64,000 nucleotides of DNA from Phytomonas francai (Eukaryota; Euglenozoa; Kinetoplastea; Trypanosomatida; Trypanosomatidae). The notes under the pieces are model-generated. The model had not been told where the DNA came from. It searched no databases and saw only the letters and a program-made list of their open reading frames with translations. The stretch is from assembly GCA_001766655.1 (NCBI GenBank), contig MJCC01000004.1, positions 405,758 through 469,757 of the forward strand, written 5' to 3'. Shown here one piece after another: positions 39,574 through 49,926 of the stretch (positions are counted from its first letter, which is position 1; each line of letters opens with the position of its first letter). Both the position numbers and the translations under genes were made by a program.

Positions 39574-42500
39574 TTAACTCTCTTCGGGCCTTAAGAAGAT
39601 GGGCTTCGGTCTTGAAAGTCTCTCTACGGACTGCCTTTGCTCCTTTGCGGCTGCCCCAGTACGCACCTCTTTTAGGACAATATACGGGCGACGGTAATCA
39701 TCGAGGTAGAGTTCCTGAATCAGGCGACGCCCCGCCCCCCTTTCAGAGGCCACCGGGGCCGTGTCTCCCGCGCTCATCATCCGCGGCGTCTCGCTGCCCT
39801 CCGACTCGGTTGGGGTGGACAGCGTCAGGATGCGCTGCGCCACAGGTCGCCCGGGAAGCTCTGACAGGCCTCTGCGAACGCTCGGCGCGCGAGCCCACGG
39901 CGACGGCTGCTCGGGGTTCTTCACCTTTATGGTGGAGTACGCCTCGTAGGGCATCCCGTTTGGCACATTCACAATCACCCGCCGAACTCTATCACGGGCA
40001 TTAGTCGGGTTTTTCCCCCACGTGGAGATGGAGTTCTCGTGCGGGCTTTGATGTGCAGCTGAGGTAGTGCGCGCAACTCGCGATCCGGGCATGGTTTTAA
40101 AATGAATGGTAGGGATGTGCGGGCGCAGCCCGCTGTCATCCACAGACCCCATCCCCCCATTATTCAGTCGGTTGTGTGAACGCGCAGAAAGATGACCCCC
40201 TCGCGAGACGCTGCCCTTCGCCAAGTCTTCAGATGTGATGGGTTTGAATTCCCTGCGCATGTCGATCAATGGGATGTCAGCGTACTGGGAAGCCTTAGCA
40301 GCCAGCCCCTTGTCCATACTGCTGTCAGCTTTACTAGCTTCCACACTCGCAGAACCCTTCAGATGCAGAACAGAAGACAGCACTTCGTCCACCCATTCAG
40401 AACAGATTGTGCCTCTAGCCTGTGCGAAGTTGTCTTTCCTACGATTAGGCCGTGACGCAATACGAGAAAATGGGTCATGCTGAACATTTGCAGATGCCAT
40501 GGGAGTCGCTCGAACGTCAGGAACCGACGCCGAGCGTTTCTTAGAGCCTGTAATGCCTTCCTTGCGCATATCTGTCCTTGCTGCAGCACTCAAGAAGGAA
40601 TTTCTATTTGGAGTTGCTCTACTACCGCCTTGATGTTCGTGTTCTCTTAGGTCTTGCTCTGGTAAAGCCGTGGAACTTCCTTGGGACCTGATTCTGGCCT
40701 TGGCTATTTCTAACGGGTGGGTAAAGCTATTAATAGCCTCTGTAGTGCTACGCTGCCTTAGCAAGGATTTTGCTGCCGCATCCAGATACCCCTTTTGGGA
40801 ACGCCCAGATGAATGCAACGAAGCGGTGAAAGATTTTCCACGCAATGGAACCTGTCGCGTTGCGGCGTCATTCCCCATAGGTTTCTTAGTTAGGTCATCG
40901 CTGCTATCATAATCGGCGACGTTGTGCTCACCAGATGGCCTTCTATTTTGAGGATGAGAATAGGAGTCATTATCCGCAGCGCTGCACACCTTTCCCAGGT
41001 GTAACTGAGAGGAATGGGGGTTCATTTCACAATTTATATCTTGGAATTTCTTCTTCTCCCTGTCACTGCTATAGTTACGCAAAGGTTGGGCTCTATCGTG
41101 CGCGCTTGTCTTCCTAAACGATACACCCCCGACACTCCAGGCTCGCTTCATTGTGTTAGTTGGCGTGTAATCGTCACTATGTTTCGGCCGTCGATACTGA
41201 GCAGATCTTTCTCTTCCTAGGTCAGCAGGATATTCACCCTTACGGGGATACAAAGAATTTTTTCTAGAGCTTTCAGGAAATATGGAAGCATGTTTTGTGT
41301 ACCCTTCACCCTTCAAGTGGGTCCTCGCCTTACCGTATGCATTATAGCCAAAATTACTGGTCCTTCGGCCACTCAATTTTGAATCGGTGTTTGAGGTGTA
41401 AACCTTCTCCTGTGTTTGACCTGAGGCTTTTCTCAGGAACGCATCAAGGGCTTTGCCCGCGTCCATAATAAGATCAGGGGCAATACCCCCCCTGCCGAGG
41501 TGCTTAGCGTCCGTCAATGGACTTGTAACGGGTGTTTCGCAGTTATTGTCGGCTAAAGGGTCGGGTGAGATCAACAAACGTGCGCGCCGCGCACTTGTGC
41601 AGTAAGGATGTGATAAATCGCGGTTTACCTGAGGTGGGCTTCCGTCAACACGGGAAGAACCTCTACACATCTTCGAGTCGGGTGGGTAAAGCCGATCTGA
41701 ATCCATCGAGGGCCATCGCTTCTGAGGGGGCAAGTCCAAAAAGCGCACGGGGGACGCACTACCTACGCCCGCGTCCGCACGCCTCAGTGCAGAATTTTGA
41801 CAAAGCGGATCAAACTGCGCGGCGAGCACCGCAGCCTGACCCTGGTTTCGCATAATTTCCCGGACATCCCCGTCTTTGAGGACGTCACGCATAGTACCAT
41901 GAAAGTCTCCCTCATGATCTATCGAAGCATCATGAGGTGATGAGGAATGCCGCAAACGACGCTGGACGTAAGGACTGTACCCCACGCGCTCGTAGAACCC
42001 GCCACCAATATTGATGTAGCCGAGAGGTCGACGCAGCGGCGAAGGCGGAGCAAAGCCGTTCGAAACGGTCGCCCTTATACCACAACGCCAGGGAGCTCGC
42101 GTTGAGCCATCCCTTTGTGATGTTTCCTTCCGCTGCGGCCGGTTACCGTGTTCCGACCAACGTAAATGCGGCGTATTGCCTCTTGGTTCCCAATCGCTGT
42201 TGCCATCATCATTATCATCACTTCCCGTATAGTTGACCCGATGTCTCTGTTGGCTGGGGGTACGACCCCAAATCTTAGGACTGGTATCGCGGCTGTTGGG
42301 TGGTGTTTTACCTTTTCTATGAACGCGGCCGCGACTCTGACGATGAGCATCTTTTCTATCATCAAGCTCTCTTAACATATGATAAAGATGATACAAATCG
42401 CTGGTTTTGAAGTTCGACAGAGGCGATGGCCGCCTACAACGCGGAACCTTTTCCTTTCTATCTTTATCGCTTGGCAAAGTTGTGGAAGAGACAAGCTCAT

Positions 42501-44604
42501 CGGTATCTAGGTCATCGGAATTTTCACTCAATGTTCTGGTACTTTCTGTTGCTTGGCCCTGTTTTGGGAAATCTCTAACAGATTGGCTACTTTCAGCAGC
42601 AGCGGTGCTTTTCTTCTTTTGTTCAGCTGTGTTTTCTGAGCTACCCATATTAGCCAACAAAGGGGTCGAGGAATGGTGAGCGGTAGGCTTTGTCGGCAAA
42701 TTGCACCCTGTGGAATCCTTTCTACTCTTCAAAGTAGAGTCCTCCTTGTTAGGTTTATTAGAAACAGTCTGGGGATTGATCTTGCGTTTAGGAGCTGATA
42801 AAGCCCTAGACGCCTCTGATGGAGTCCGTTTTCCAGCCTTTATGACACGTTCATGCGTATTGGTAGTATCAGATCTGCTACATTTATCTACTCTCGAATT
42901 ACTCTGAGTCTTCGAAACTAAAGGAGGACGGCTGGTTGATAAAATTGAAAGGGAGCGCCCAGAAGAAGAAATTTTCGGTTCACTTGCATTGTGGACTAAT
43001 AAAGCTGGAGGCTCACTGGGTCCTGAGGGAATCTCCGATTCTCTAAACTTTGTGTCGTCTTTGCCCGTACACGGTGCTCTATCCTCAGTCTCCGTCGTCT
43101 GGGCTTCCATGGCAACCTCATGATCCACTTCCTTGGCATTCATTATTTCACCCATTTGCGGGTGATCTTCTGCCACCGCAAAGAGAGTGTCTTCTGATAC
43201 TTGATTCAGTGGCGATTTTCCCCCCGAATGAGCTTCCTCTGCTGTCTCCACCCCTCCTCCTCCAGGGGTATGTGCATTGTTGGCCTCACTAGTTAAATCC
43301 TCGTCGCTGTCTTCGTCACTATCTACTAAAAGTTCGGCAAAACGAGAAAACTTCGCTTTAAAACTTTTTCGGGGTGGTTTTGGCGGCGCTTCTGCCCCGT
43401 TTAGGTTTGTCTCTAGGGAACTTTCCTTCAAAGTGGTTCTAGACAGCGTCTGCGTCCGATCTGTAGGGTTTCTAGAAATAATGGGATCGGTTCCATCTCT
43501 AGCAACAGGCTGCTCTTGCGATCCTTTCAGTGTATTGGAGTTCTGAAAAGGTATCTCCATTGAGTCTTCGGAGCCACCTGCTTCTCTGGAAGGCTTTGAT
43601 CCAAGGTTCACGGGCGCTGATCCCGGCACCCCCGGGGGATAATTTGGAATATATGGGCTGGCTGATTGTTTACCGCCAGGTTGACTAAGAGGCGTAATGT
43701 TCTGCATCGAACTCCTCTCTGGAGACATACTTGCTATCCCTGGAATTGACATGACGGGTTTATCGGTAAGAGGAATCGGGATATGTACTTTTTCTTCTGT
43801 CGACGACGGAGGTATAGGATCCGGAATGGATCTAGAGGAGTTGGAAGGGACCGTACTAGGTGGAGTCAAATGAACAACTTTATTGCGACTATCATTCAGC
43901 AAGGAGTTGGAGGTTAGTGAGGGTGGAAAGCCTAATTTTTGGGGGGGTAGCCGCATTTGGTTAGTGCCCTCCTTAGCGTCCATACTTCGAAGATCTAGAC
44001 CTGTCACGGAGTTTGAGCCTTGACCCGACGGCGCTGTCGACGATGAAGGGTTGTATGTTTGCAAAGAAGAAGATGGTTGTAAAATTCCAGGCCTTTTTAC
44101 GTGTTCATCACCTGAGACAGGTGGCCGCATCATGATCTTTAGGCCTCCAACGTTTCTATTGGGTACAGGGGGCGGCGGAACCGGGGGTGACTGTAGCATA
44201 GTTTTCCCTCCTTTAACATTCATCATGGAGGGTGGAAAAGGGAGCATGTTCGGCGCTAACATTTTCTTCCCAACTGGAAAAGGTCCATTCGGCTGCTGTG
44301 GCTTCAAATCTCTTGGACCGTCACTGTCGTGACCGGCAGGGGGAACACTCTTCGCAGGGAATGAAGGAGGAATATTACCGCCGCTTCCATTGATTATAGA
44401 AAACCCAGGTGGCGGATGATGAGAAGAGATTTTCGACCCCGTCGGAGGAGTTATGCTACCAACTTTCATACCAGCGTCTAGTGCAGGTGGACATGGGAAT
44501 GCTGGCGGGGGACTAGTGCGTATTGTACCGGCTGGTACCTGTCTGATATTGACGGTAGGGTTTAAGTTCTCACTATGCTTGATACCAACAGAAGCTGTGG
44601 ACAT
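39574..44604 (-). CDS. Large hypothetical protein, 1676 aa, low complexity
   Basis: The first ATG in frame is at 44602-44604; nine more codons are open upstream without an ATG. I do not recognise any domain. The first 400 residues are proline-rich with PPP and PPVPPPPVPNR-type stretches that could bind SH3, WW or EVH1-like partners. An acidic patch LLVDSDEDSDEDL lies near residue 435. The remainder is Ser/Arg/Lys-rich and looks disordered, with short conserved-looking islands such as ALRRADAGVGSASPVRFLDL and the C-terminal RRLIQELYLDDYRRPYIVLK. No transmembrane segment or clear long coiled coil is visible. The final 70 codons, well structured in composition, may be the functional part. It may be a cytoskeletal or scaffold protein, but that is only a guess from composition. 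GC is moderate, without a strong island. Confidence 0.8.
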   Translation of the reverse strand: MSTASVGIKHSENLNPTVNIRQVPAGTIRTSPPPAFPCPPALDAGMKVGSITPPTGSKISSHHPPPGFSIINGSGGNIPPSFPAKSVPPAGHDSDGPRDLKPQQPNGPFPVGKKMLAPNMLPFPPSMMNVKGGKTMLQSPPVPPPPVPNRNVGGLKIMMRPPVSGDEHVKRPGILQPSSSLQTYNPSSSTAPSGQGSNSVTGLDLRSMDAKEGTNQMRLPPQKLGFPPSLTSNSLLNDSRNKVVHLTPPSTVPSNSSRSIPDPIPPSSTEEKVHIPIPLTDKPVMSIPGIASMSPERSSMQNITPLSQPGGKQSASPYIPNYPPGVPGSAPVNLGSKPSREAGGSEDSMEIPFQNSNTLKGSQEQPVARDGTDPIISRNPTDRTQTLSRTTLKESSLETNLNGAEAPPKPPRKSFKAKFSRFAELLVDSDEDSDEDLTSEANNAHTPGGGGVETAEEAHSGGKSPLNQVSEDTLFAVAEDHPQMGEIMNAKEVDHEVAMEAQTTETEDRAPCTGKDDTKFRESEIPSGPSEPPALLVHNASEPKISSSGRSLSILSTSRPPLVSKTQSNSRVDKCSRSDTTNTHERVIKAGKRTPSEASRALSAPKRKINPQTVSNKPNKEDSTLKSRKDSTGCNLPTKPTAHHSSTPLLANMGSSENTAEQKKKSTAAAESSQSVRDFPKQGQATESTRTLSENSDDLDTDELVSSTTLPSDKDRKEKVPRCRRPSPLSNFKTSDLYHLYHMLRELDDRKDAHRQSRGRVHRKGKTPPNSRDTSPKIWGRTPSQQRHRVNYTGSDDNDDGNSDWEPRGNTPHLRWSEHGNRPQRKETSQRDGSTRAPWRCGIRATVSNGFAPPSPLRRPLGYINIGGGFYERVGYSPYVQRRLRHSSSPHDASIDHEGDFHGTMRDVLKDGDVREIMRNQGQAAVLAAQFDPLCQNSALRRADAGVGSASPVRFLDLPPQKRWPSMDSDRLYPPDSKMCRGSSRVDGSPPQVNRDLSHPYCTSARRARLLISPDPLADNNCETPVTSPLTDAKHLGRGGIAPDLIMDAGKALDAFLRKASGQTQEKVYTSNTDSKLSGRRTSNFGYNAYGKARTHLKGEGYTKHASIFPESSRKNSLYPRKGEYPADLGRERSAQYRRPKHSDDYTPTNTMKRAWSVGGVSFRKTSAHDRAQPLRNYSSDREKKKFQDINCEMNPHSSQLHLGKVCSAADNDSYSHPQNRRPSGEHNVADYDSSDDLTKKPMGNDAATRQVPLRGKSFTASLHSSGRSQKGYLDAAAKSLLRQRSTTEAINSFTHPLEIAKARIRSQGSSTALPEQDLREHEHQGGSRATPNRNSFLSAAARTDMRKEGITGSKKRSASVPDVRATPMASANVQHDPFSRIASRPNRRKDNFAQARGTICSEWVDEVLSSVLHLKGSASVEASKADSSMDKGLAAKASQYADIPLIDMRREFKPITSEDLAKGSVSRGGHLSARSHNRLNNGGMGSVDDSGLRPHIPTIHFKTMPGSRVARTTSAAHQSPHENSISTWGKNPTNARDRVRRVIVNVPNGMPYEAYSTIKVKNPEQPSPWARAPSVRRGLSELPGRPVAQRILTLSTPTESEGSETPRMMSAGDTAPVASERGAGRRLIQELYLDDYRRPYIVLKEVRTGAAAKEQRQSVERLSRPKPIFLRPEES

Positions 44605-45192
44605 GACCACTTCCTCACGATGGCGGTACACAGTAATGCAAGAACAGCAAAAATTGGAGACTATTGAAACTTCCCCTTAGAGTTTCTTTTTTTAATAACC
44701 TTCTGGTAAACCTATTATTGCCCCTTTTGCGATCTTAATTTAAAGCTTTACATTATTCAAAATGGTATGTATATATGGAGACGGTTGACAAAGACCTAAA
44801 TTTGAGGAATCCCAATGTATTGAAAAGTGATTTTCACCATTTTCATTTATTCTGCTTCTCACGATTAAATTCCTGAGGTCTCCTTTGCATATTCACCTCT
44901 CAAAACAACATCTCTTGTGCTACCCTATGAGCCAGAAAACAAATAATTGGAAACAAGAGTGTTGAGCACGAAAATGTCATTGACGAAGGAAGAGGAAGAA
45001 ACCGATGTAAAAAAGTGCAAAGAAGCACGAAAAAATGTGTCTGCACCTTATAGTTCATGCACTTGGTCCCAGAACACGGCTTTTTAGCACTAATCTCTGA
45101 AAATAGAGAACAATAATATATATTGTATTTGCTAGGATTTCCTTTAACATATGTGTCTACTTCAGCGTCAGAAGCTTGTGAGTTTACTTTTT
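44605..45192. other. AT-rich intergenic stretch
   Basis: I see no gene or clear element in it. Confidence 0.6.
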
Positions 45193-48100
45193 TTATGGTT
45201 TTCGTTTGACAGGGTATCCAACTTTCGCTAACTTTTCTAAATAAATCTCACGCATATCCGCAGTATTCTGAGCGGTCGAACCTGTGAAAAAGCTATGAAA
45301 CTTGGGGGATTGAATTAGTCTTTCGCTCTTTTGGTCGTCATTTTCATCAGCAAAATGTACGCGACGCGTCGATCGCGCACCATTTGCATTCTCGATACCT
45401 GTGTTAACACTAATTTCCCTTGTCTGCTTAGATTTTGGGGTCATAGCATCCAAAACAACGTTGCTGCTTTCTATGCCCTCCATGGATTGGGGAGGAAATT
45501 CAATGGCTGCATCTTGCTTGAGCTGTACACCACTCTCAGCATCAAGGAACGAATTTTTGCCATTGATAGAACTTTCACCCACGATATTCCAGTTCATAGC
45601 CGAGCTGTACGAAGCTGGGGCTCGTGAAGTAGGAGGGATCGTGAGATGCGTATGAGGTTTGCCGATAATAGAGTAAGCCGGGGTGTCACCGTTACCCTGC
45701 ACTAATATGTGCGGACGGTAATATTCACCAGGTCCTGGCGTCGCGGTGGCTGCACGCTCCTCTGTGGAGTCCATACGGGGCGCTTTAGAGAAAGATATGC
45801 CAAGCCCAGGATTCGAGAGTTGACTTCCCACATGAAGCGGATCGTATGCACCTGGCCCTGGAGAGAATTCAGCTCTCTCAGAGACTTCCTTTTCTCTCAT
45901 TTTGCCATCATTCAATAAATGTCGATCCGAGTGATAAAAGGAATAGGCAGAGCCATTTGATGGTTCACGTACATCGTACATTCCGGGGCCCACATCATTG
46001 CCATTGTTGCTGGAACCATGAACGCCCCGATCCGCACCTTTAGGTGTGGTTCTAGAGCTAACACCAAATTTCACCGCTACCCCTGACGATGGGGTTGGCA
46101 ACACGTAGTGACCTGGTCCGGGAATATCCGCTCCACCGCCAGCGTCCGTCTTGTGGAAATCGCTGGACCCTATAATGGAGAAGGCCGGCCCCGTGCCGTG
46201 CAGATGAGCCAGAGCACTTGCTGCATCATAACTTCCAGGTCCCGGGGCACCACTGACCAGCTCCAACCCACAGGCTCCTGCTGCTCTACCCGGGATGCTA
46301 AACGCAGGAGCTTCCTTGCCGATACTGTTTTGCCTCACGTCGTAAGAACCCGGGCCAGGAGTCACAATAATGTTGCTCTCAGGGCGTCCATACAGAGCAG
46401 CCGCACGGCTTCCTGGTTCCCCTATGGCGCGATAATTTAGCACATCATAGTGTCCTGGACCCGGAAGCGAGGTCTCCTTTTTTGTGAGAGTATCATTACA
46501 TGAAGCAGTAACAGCATCCTGACCATGACGTGGAATCATAGTAAATGCGGGCGCGCGCCTCGATATTGCCTTAGCTGCCTCCTCGACGTCGTAAGACCCA
46601 GGCCCAGGTAAAATTTCTGCCGAAACAATCTCCGGATGATCACTAACCTCAATGCCAGGTCGAGGATTTTCGCCCTCCTGAAAACGCGGGGTTCTTCCGA
46701 AGGAACAAGCTGGTGCCCGAAACGTCGGATGTATATCATACCAACCAGGGCTGCCCTGCGCTTCGCCCCCAGAAGATTTCCTGTTGGTTTCCAGTGGAAA
46801 GCGTTCAGACATGGAAAAGGAAGGCCATAACTCTTCTATGGAGCTTCTCCCTTTCCTTATCGCAGAGGGAGCATAATATCCAGGACCCGGCGTAGAGTCC
46901 CCCCCTCCTGTCTCCACAGTGGTTCCAAAACGAGCTGCAGTATACCTCAGCGCAACGCTTCCCTTTGCGGCGGATTCAAGTGGCAGACAGACCTGAGTGT
47001 TGTAGTGTCCAGGGCCAGGCGACGGTTCACTAGTTAAAACTGAGCCAGCTGTCTGGTGTATTTCACTGGCAATTTCGCGTCCAGCCTTCGGAAAGGCCGA
47101 CGATGGCCCAGTGCCGAACCCTCCAATTGAAGACGCCTTCGGTGAATAAGCTCCCGGGCCAGGCGTCATATGCATAGAGGCACCGCCAAGTTCCGCCCTT
47201 TCACCTTTTCTAAGAACGGTTTCCTCAGGGCTGAACCGCGGGGCTTTGGGAACTGTAGGCGGAGAGCCAGCTTGCTTGGCAATAGGAACATCATAGGCTC
47301 CTGGTCCTGGAACTGTTGCTTGTTTCTTATGATCCAGACAGGGGTTTCGTACATTACTGGAACCTATAGTTATGGCGGGCCCCCCAGACGGCGTCGGCAA
47401 GTCATAACTTCCCGGCCCAGGTGCCCCTGAGAAGCGGTCCACGACCCTTTCACCTCCGTTAGCATCCTCCTGTAAAGCTTCCCCAGCCGGTGACGACGCC
47501 AACCTGATCCCACGGTGGGTTGGTGCTGTGCCAAAGCGATGCTGCGGACCAGATGGAAATGCGGGCGGAATGGAGTACGAACCAGGCCCCAAAGGCTGCC
47601 CTGCGCAGCCTCCCCTCTTTCGGGTATCCTCATGCCCACGATCCAAAGGGTTCCCATCCGCCTCAGTTAAAGAGTAGAACCGATCTGCGACGCCAAATGT
47701 ATATACCGGTAAGGATGAATGAGTCAAGTAAACACTATCATTGGTTTGATAATCACCTGGCCCAGGTGTCACTTCTGTCGAAACCATTGAGGTTTTTTGA
47801 GCACCTTCTTTTCCTCCCGATACGAACTCAGGTGTGCGGACTGCGTCTCGGGCCGTAGAGGCAGAAGCAAAAGTAAAAGCTGGCGCTGTGTGTGTTGTAA
47901 GGCGAAGCGCACTCGAAGAACCTACATCGTAAGAGCCCGGTCCCACGGCCCCAAGGTGGGTCAGGTTACCATTCAATTTTGTACTCATTTCTGTGTCTTC
48001 GGGGAAGCGTATTGAAGTAGAAAAACTATGGGCCGGTGATAGAGAATGCTGTATGCCAGCATCCTTATCATATTCACCAGGCCCTGGGATGTCATCCGAA

Positions 48101-49749
48101 GTCTGAAAAACACTCCTTCCAATCGAATTCCTCTCGTGATCATAAACAGCGCCGAATCCGAAAGCCGGGGCACGTTTCTCTACATGCGCGTAGCTGGGTT
48201 GATAGTAACCTGGACCAGGGGCTTTTGCAGGCCCCTCTCTTATTAACATTCTCCCGTCATCAGCATAAACATAGCAATCCTCGGCAAAGCGCCTTTCCTT
48301 CCCCATCAAGGCTCCAGGGCTACCACTTCCAAAAGGAGTGCTGTCAGACGCAGAGTATGCTCCCGGCCCCGGTCCGCTGTTAATATGATTTGAGCCTGGC
48401 GCCCCATCCAGAACATTTCTTGAACTGGGAGCTGTACTAAAAGTGACAGGGCCACGAGTATGCCGAAGCACATCATTCTCGGATGGATAATACAGGATAT
48501 GATCTCCATCACGTGTCAAAGAAATATCGTAGGCTCCAGGGCCTGGTGTAGTGGCCTGGGCTCCTTCCCCTCCACTTTTGTGTGCTTGTTCGCTAGTTAT
48601 GCGTGGTGCGGTACCGATCACTACGGCCCTCTGGTGTGTTCCCACGTCTAGAAAAATAGGGGTATAGGTGCCCGGACCTACTTCACTATCTGTGCCATAG
48701 GTCTTGCTATAATGCTCGTGGGGAGCTAAGTTACGCGGTGCTTGTGAAAAGGTCGTTTGAGGGTAAGTTGGAATACTAGAAAACACGTTTGGGTCGTACG
48801 TTCCCGGCCCAGCATTTTCTCCACCCTGACCTTCGCAGTTTTCATATTTACCTTCTGCGTTCGTATCCAAAGTAACTCTCCTTGGGGTCTCCGCAAAGAC
48901 GACAAACCGTGGTGCTGCATCAAGAGAGGTGTACTGGGGGTCATAACTGCCCGGACCAGGAAGCACTCCGTTATTCCCGCTGCTACCTATTCCATCTCCT
49001 CGAGGTGCAGTGCCAAACACCACTCCATGATTGGATGCAGGAGCGCCCTTCAAGTCCGATTGATTTCTGTACATCACATCATAGGCCCCTACCCCAGGAA
49101 CAGTGCCTTTGTATTTTTCATCCAATAGGTCTTGACTGAATCTCGGGGCTCTATTGAACGAAGGACCGATAAAAGCGGCTGGTTGAGACAACGATGGCGA
49201 TACATAATACGCATCGGGGCCTGGGGCCCCAAAGTCATTCGCGCCGATACCCTCACGCTTCGTTACTGAAGAAGGCCGTGCCGATTGGGTGAAAAAGTGA
49301 ACTGGACCTACGGGTGATAGCTCCGGTAGTTCGTACGAACCGGGCCCAGGGATGCTGCTCTCATGATGACTGGCGCTGCCTGTGCCAAAAGTAAAGAGTC
49401 CTTGACGTGCGGAACCACCAATGACAGCGCTCGAACGATTTGCCATTGTGACAACCGAGTCGAGTTCGTAGGTTCCAGGTCCTGGCAAATTCATAAACCC
49501 TTCCGCAAACTGGTCAAAAATATTTGACCTGGGCGCCTTAGGGATGAAACCGCCAGTGTGCTTGAGGGTGGCGTCCACCGCATAATAGCCCGGCCCTGGG
49601 ACAGTGGTGGTAGGAATTCCCTCACTCTGCTGGGCTGGGTGGTTCTCGCCAGACGCTTTGTAGACAGCAGTGGTTGGTCTAAGGAAACGCGAGGCGGTCC
49701 CAAAGCTGAACCCCTTAAAAGACGACTGCTGGGTTGTGTAAAGTGGCAT
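45193..49749 (-). CDS. PG-rich (SHIPPO/STPG) repeat protein, distal part
   Basis: From the ATG at 49747-49749 the protein has 1518 residues. It consists almost wholly of sperm-tail PG-rich repeats: close to 30 copies of PGPGxY or a variant (VGPGSY, LGPGSY, PGVGAY), spaced about 40-60 residues. Each is typically followed by a segment such as PAFSFG..R or FGTAPR. Proteins with these repeats bind or line microtubules in flagella and sperm tails (STPG, ODF3/SHIPPO1, and inner-junction or microtubule-lumen proteins). The ATG is not a natural start. The frame is open for 58 more codons upstream, back to the TAA at 49927-49929, and PGPGEY stands immediately before the ATG, so the ATG lies inside a repeat. 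The ORF to its right is in the same frame and also has PGPG repeats. The two are best read as parts of one gene interrupted by a stop. The C-terminal 130 residues lack repeats. Confidence 0.86.
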   Translation of the reverse strand: MPLYTTQQSSFKGFSFGTASRFLRPTTAVYKASGENHPAQQSEGIPTTTVPGPGYYAVDATLKHTGGFIPKAPRSNIFDQFAEGFMNLPGPGTYELDSVVTMANRSSAVIGGSARQGLFTFGTGSASHHESSIPGPGSYELPELSPVGPVHFFTQSARPSSVTKREGIGANDFGAPGPDAYYVSPSLSQPAAFIGPSFNRAPRFSQDLLDEKYKGTVPGVGAYDVMYRNQSDLKGAPASNHGVVFGTAPRGDGIGSSGNNGVLPGPGSYDPQYTSLDAAPRFVVFAETPRRVTLDTNAEGKYENCEGQGGENAGPGTYDPNVFSSIPTYPQTTFSQAPRNLAPHEHYSKTYGTDSEVGPGTYTPIFLDVGTHQRAVVIGTAPRITSEQAHKSGGEGAQATTPGPGAYDISLTRDGDHILYYPSENDVLRHTRGPVTFSTAPSSRNVLDGAPGSNHINSGPGPGAYSASDSTPFGSGSPGALMGKERRFAEDCYVYADDGRMLIREGPAKAPGPGYYQPSYAHVEKRAPAFGFGAVYDHERNSIGRSVFQTSDDIPGPGEYDKDAGIQHSLSPAHSFSTSIRFPEDTEMSTKLNGNLTHLGAVGPGSYDVGSSSALRLTTHTAPAFTFASASTARDAVRTPEFVSGGKEGAQKTSMVSTEVTPGPGDYQTNDSVYLTHSSLPVYTFGVADRFYSLTEADGNPLDRGHEDTRKRGGCAGQPLGPGSYSIPPAFPSGPQHRFGTAPTHRGIRLASSPAGEALQEDANGGERVVDRFSGAPGPGSYDLPTPSGGPAITIGSSNVRNPCLDHKKQATVPGPGAYDVPIAKQAGSPPTVPKAPRFSPEETVLRKGERAELGGASMHMTPGPGAYSPKASSIGGFGTGPSSAFPKAGREIASEIHQTAGSVLTSEPSPGPGHYNTQVCLPLESAAKGSVALRYTAARFGTTVETGGGDSTPGPGYYAPSAIRKGRSSIEELWPSFSMSERFPLETNRKSSGGEAQGSPGWYDIHPTFRAPACSFGRTPRFQEGENPRPGIEVSDHPEIVSAEILPGPGSYDVEEAAKAISRRAPAFTMIPRHGQDAVTASCNDTLTKKETSLPGPGHYDVLNYRAIGEPGSRAAALYGRPESNIIVTPGPGSYDVRQNSIGKEAPAFSIPGRAAGACGLELVSGAPGPGSYDAASALAHLHGTGPAFSIIGSSDFHKTDAGGGADIPGPGHYVLPTPSSGVAVKFGVSSRTTPKGADRGVHGSSNNGNDVGPGMYDVREPSNGSAYSFYHSDRHLLNDGKMREKEVSERAEFSPGPGAYDPLHVGSQLSNPGLGISFSKAPRMDSTEERAATATPGPGEYYRPHILVQGNGDTPAYSIIGKPHTHLTIPPTSRAPASYSSAMNWNIVGESSINGKNSFLDAESGVQLKQDAAIEFPPQSMEGIESSNVVLDAMTPKSKQTREISVNTGIENANGARSTRRVHFADENDDQKSERLIQSPKFHSFFTGSTAQNTADMREIYLEKLAKVGYPVKRKP

Positions 49750-49926
49750 GTACTCGCCAGGACCAGGGGTTGTTGAATCATAGATATGATGGGTAAACTC
49801 AGCTTCCCTAGAAATGGCGCGTATGAGACTGCTGTCTCCATGGGCACCGCTATGGCTGTTTGGACGTCTTTGATGGGAATCATGGTAGCGCTGGGAACGA
49901 ATAGTCCATTGCGGTGAATTTTTGTA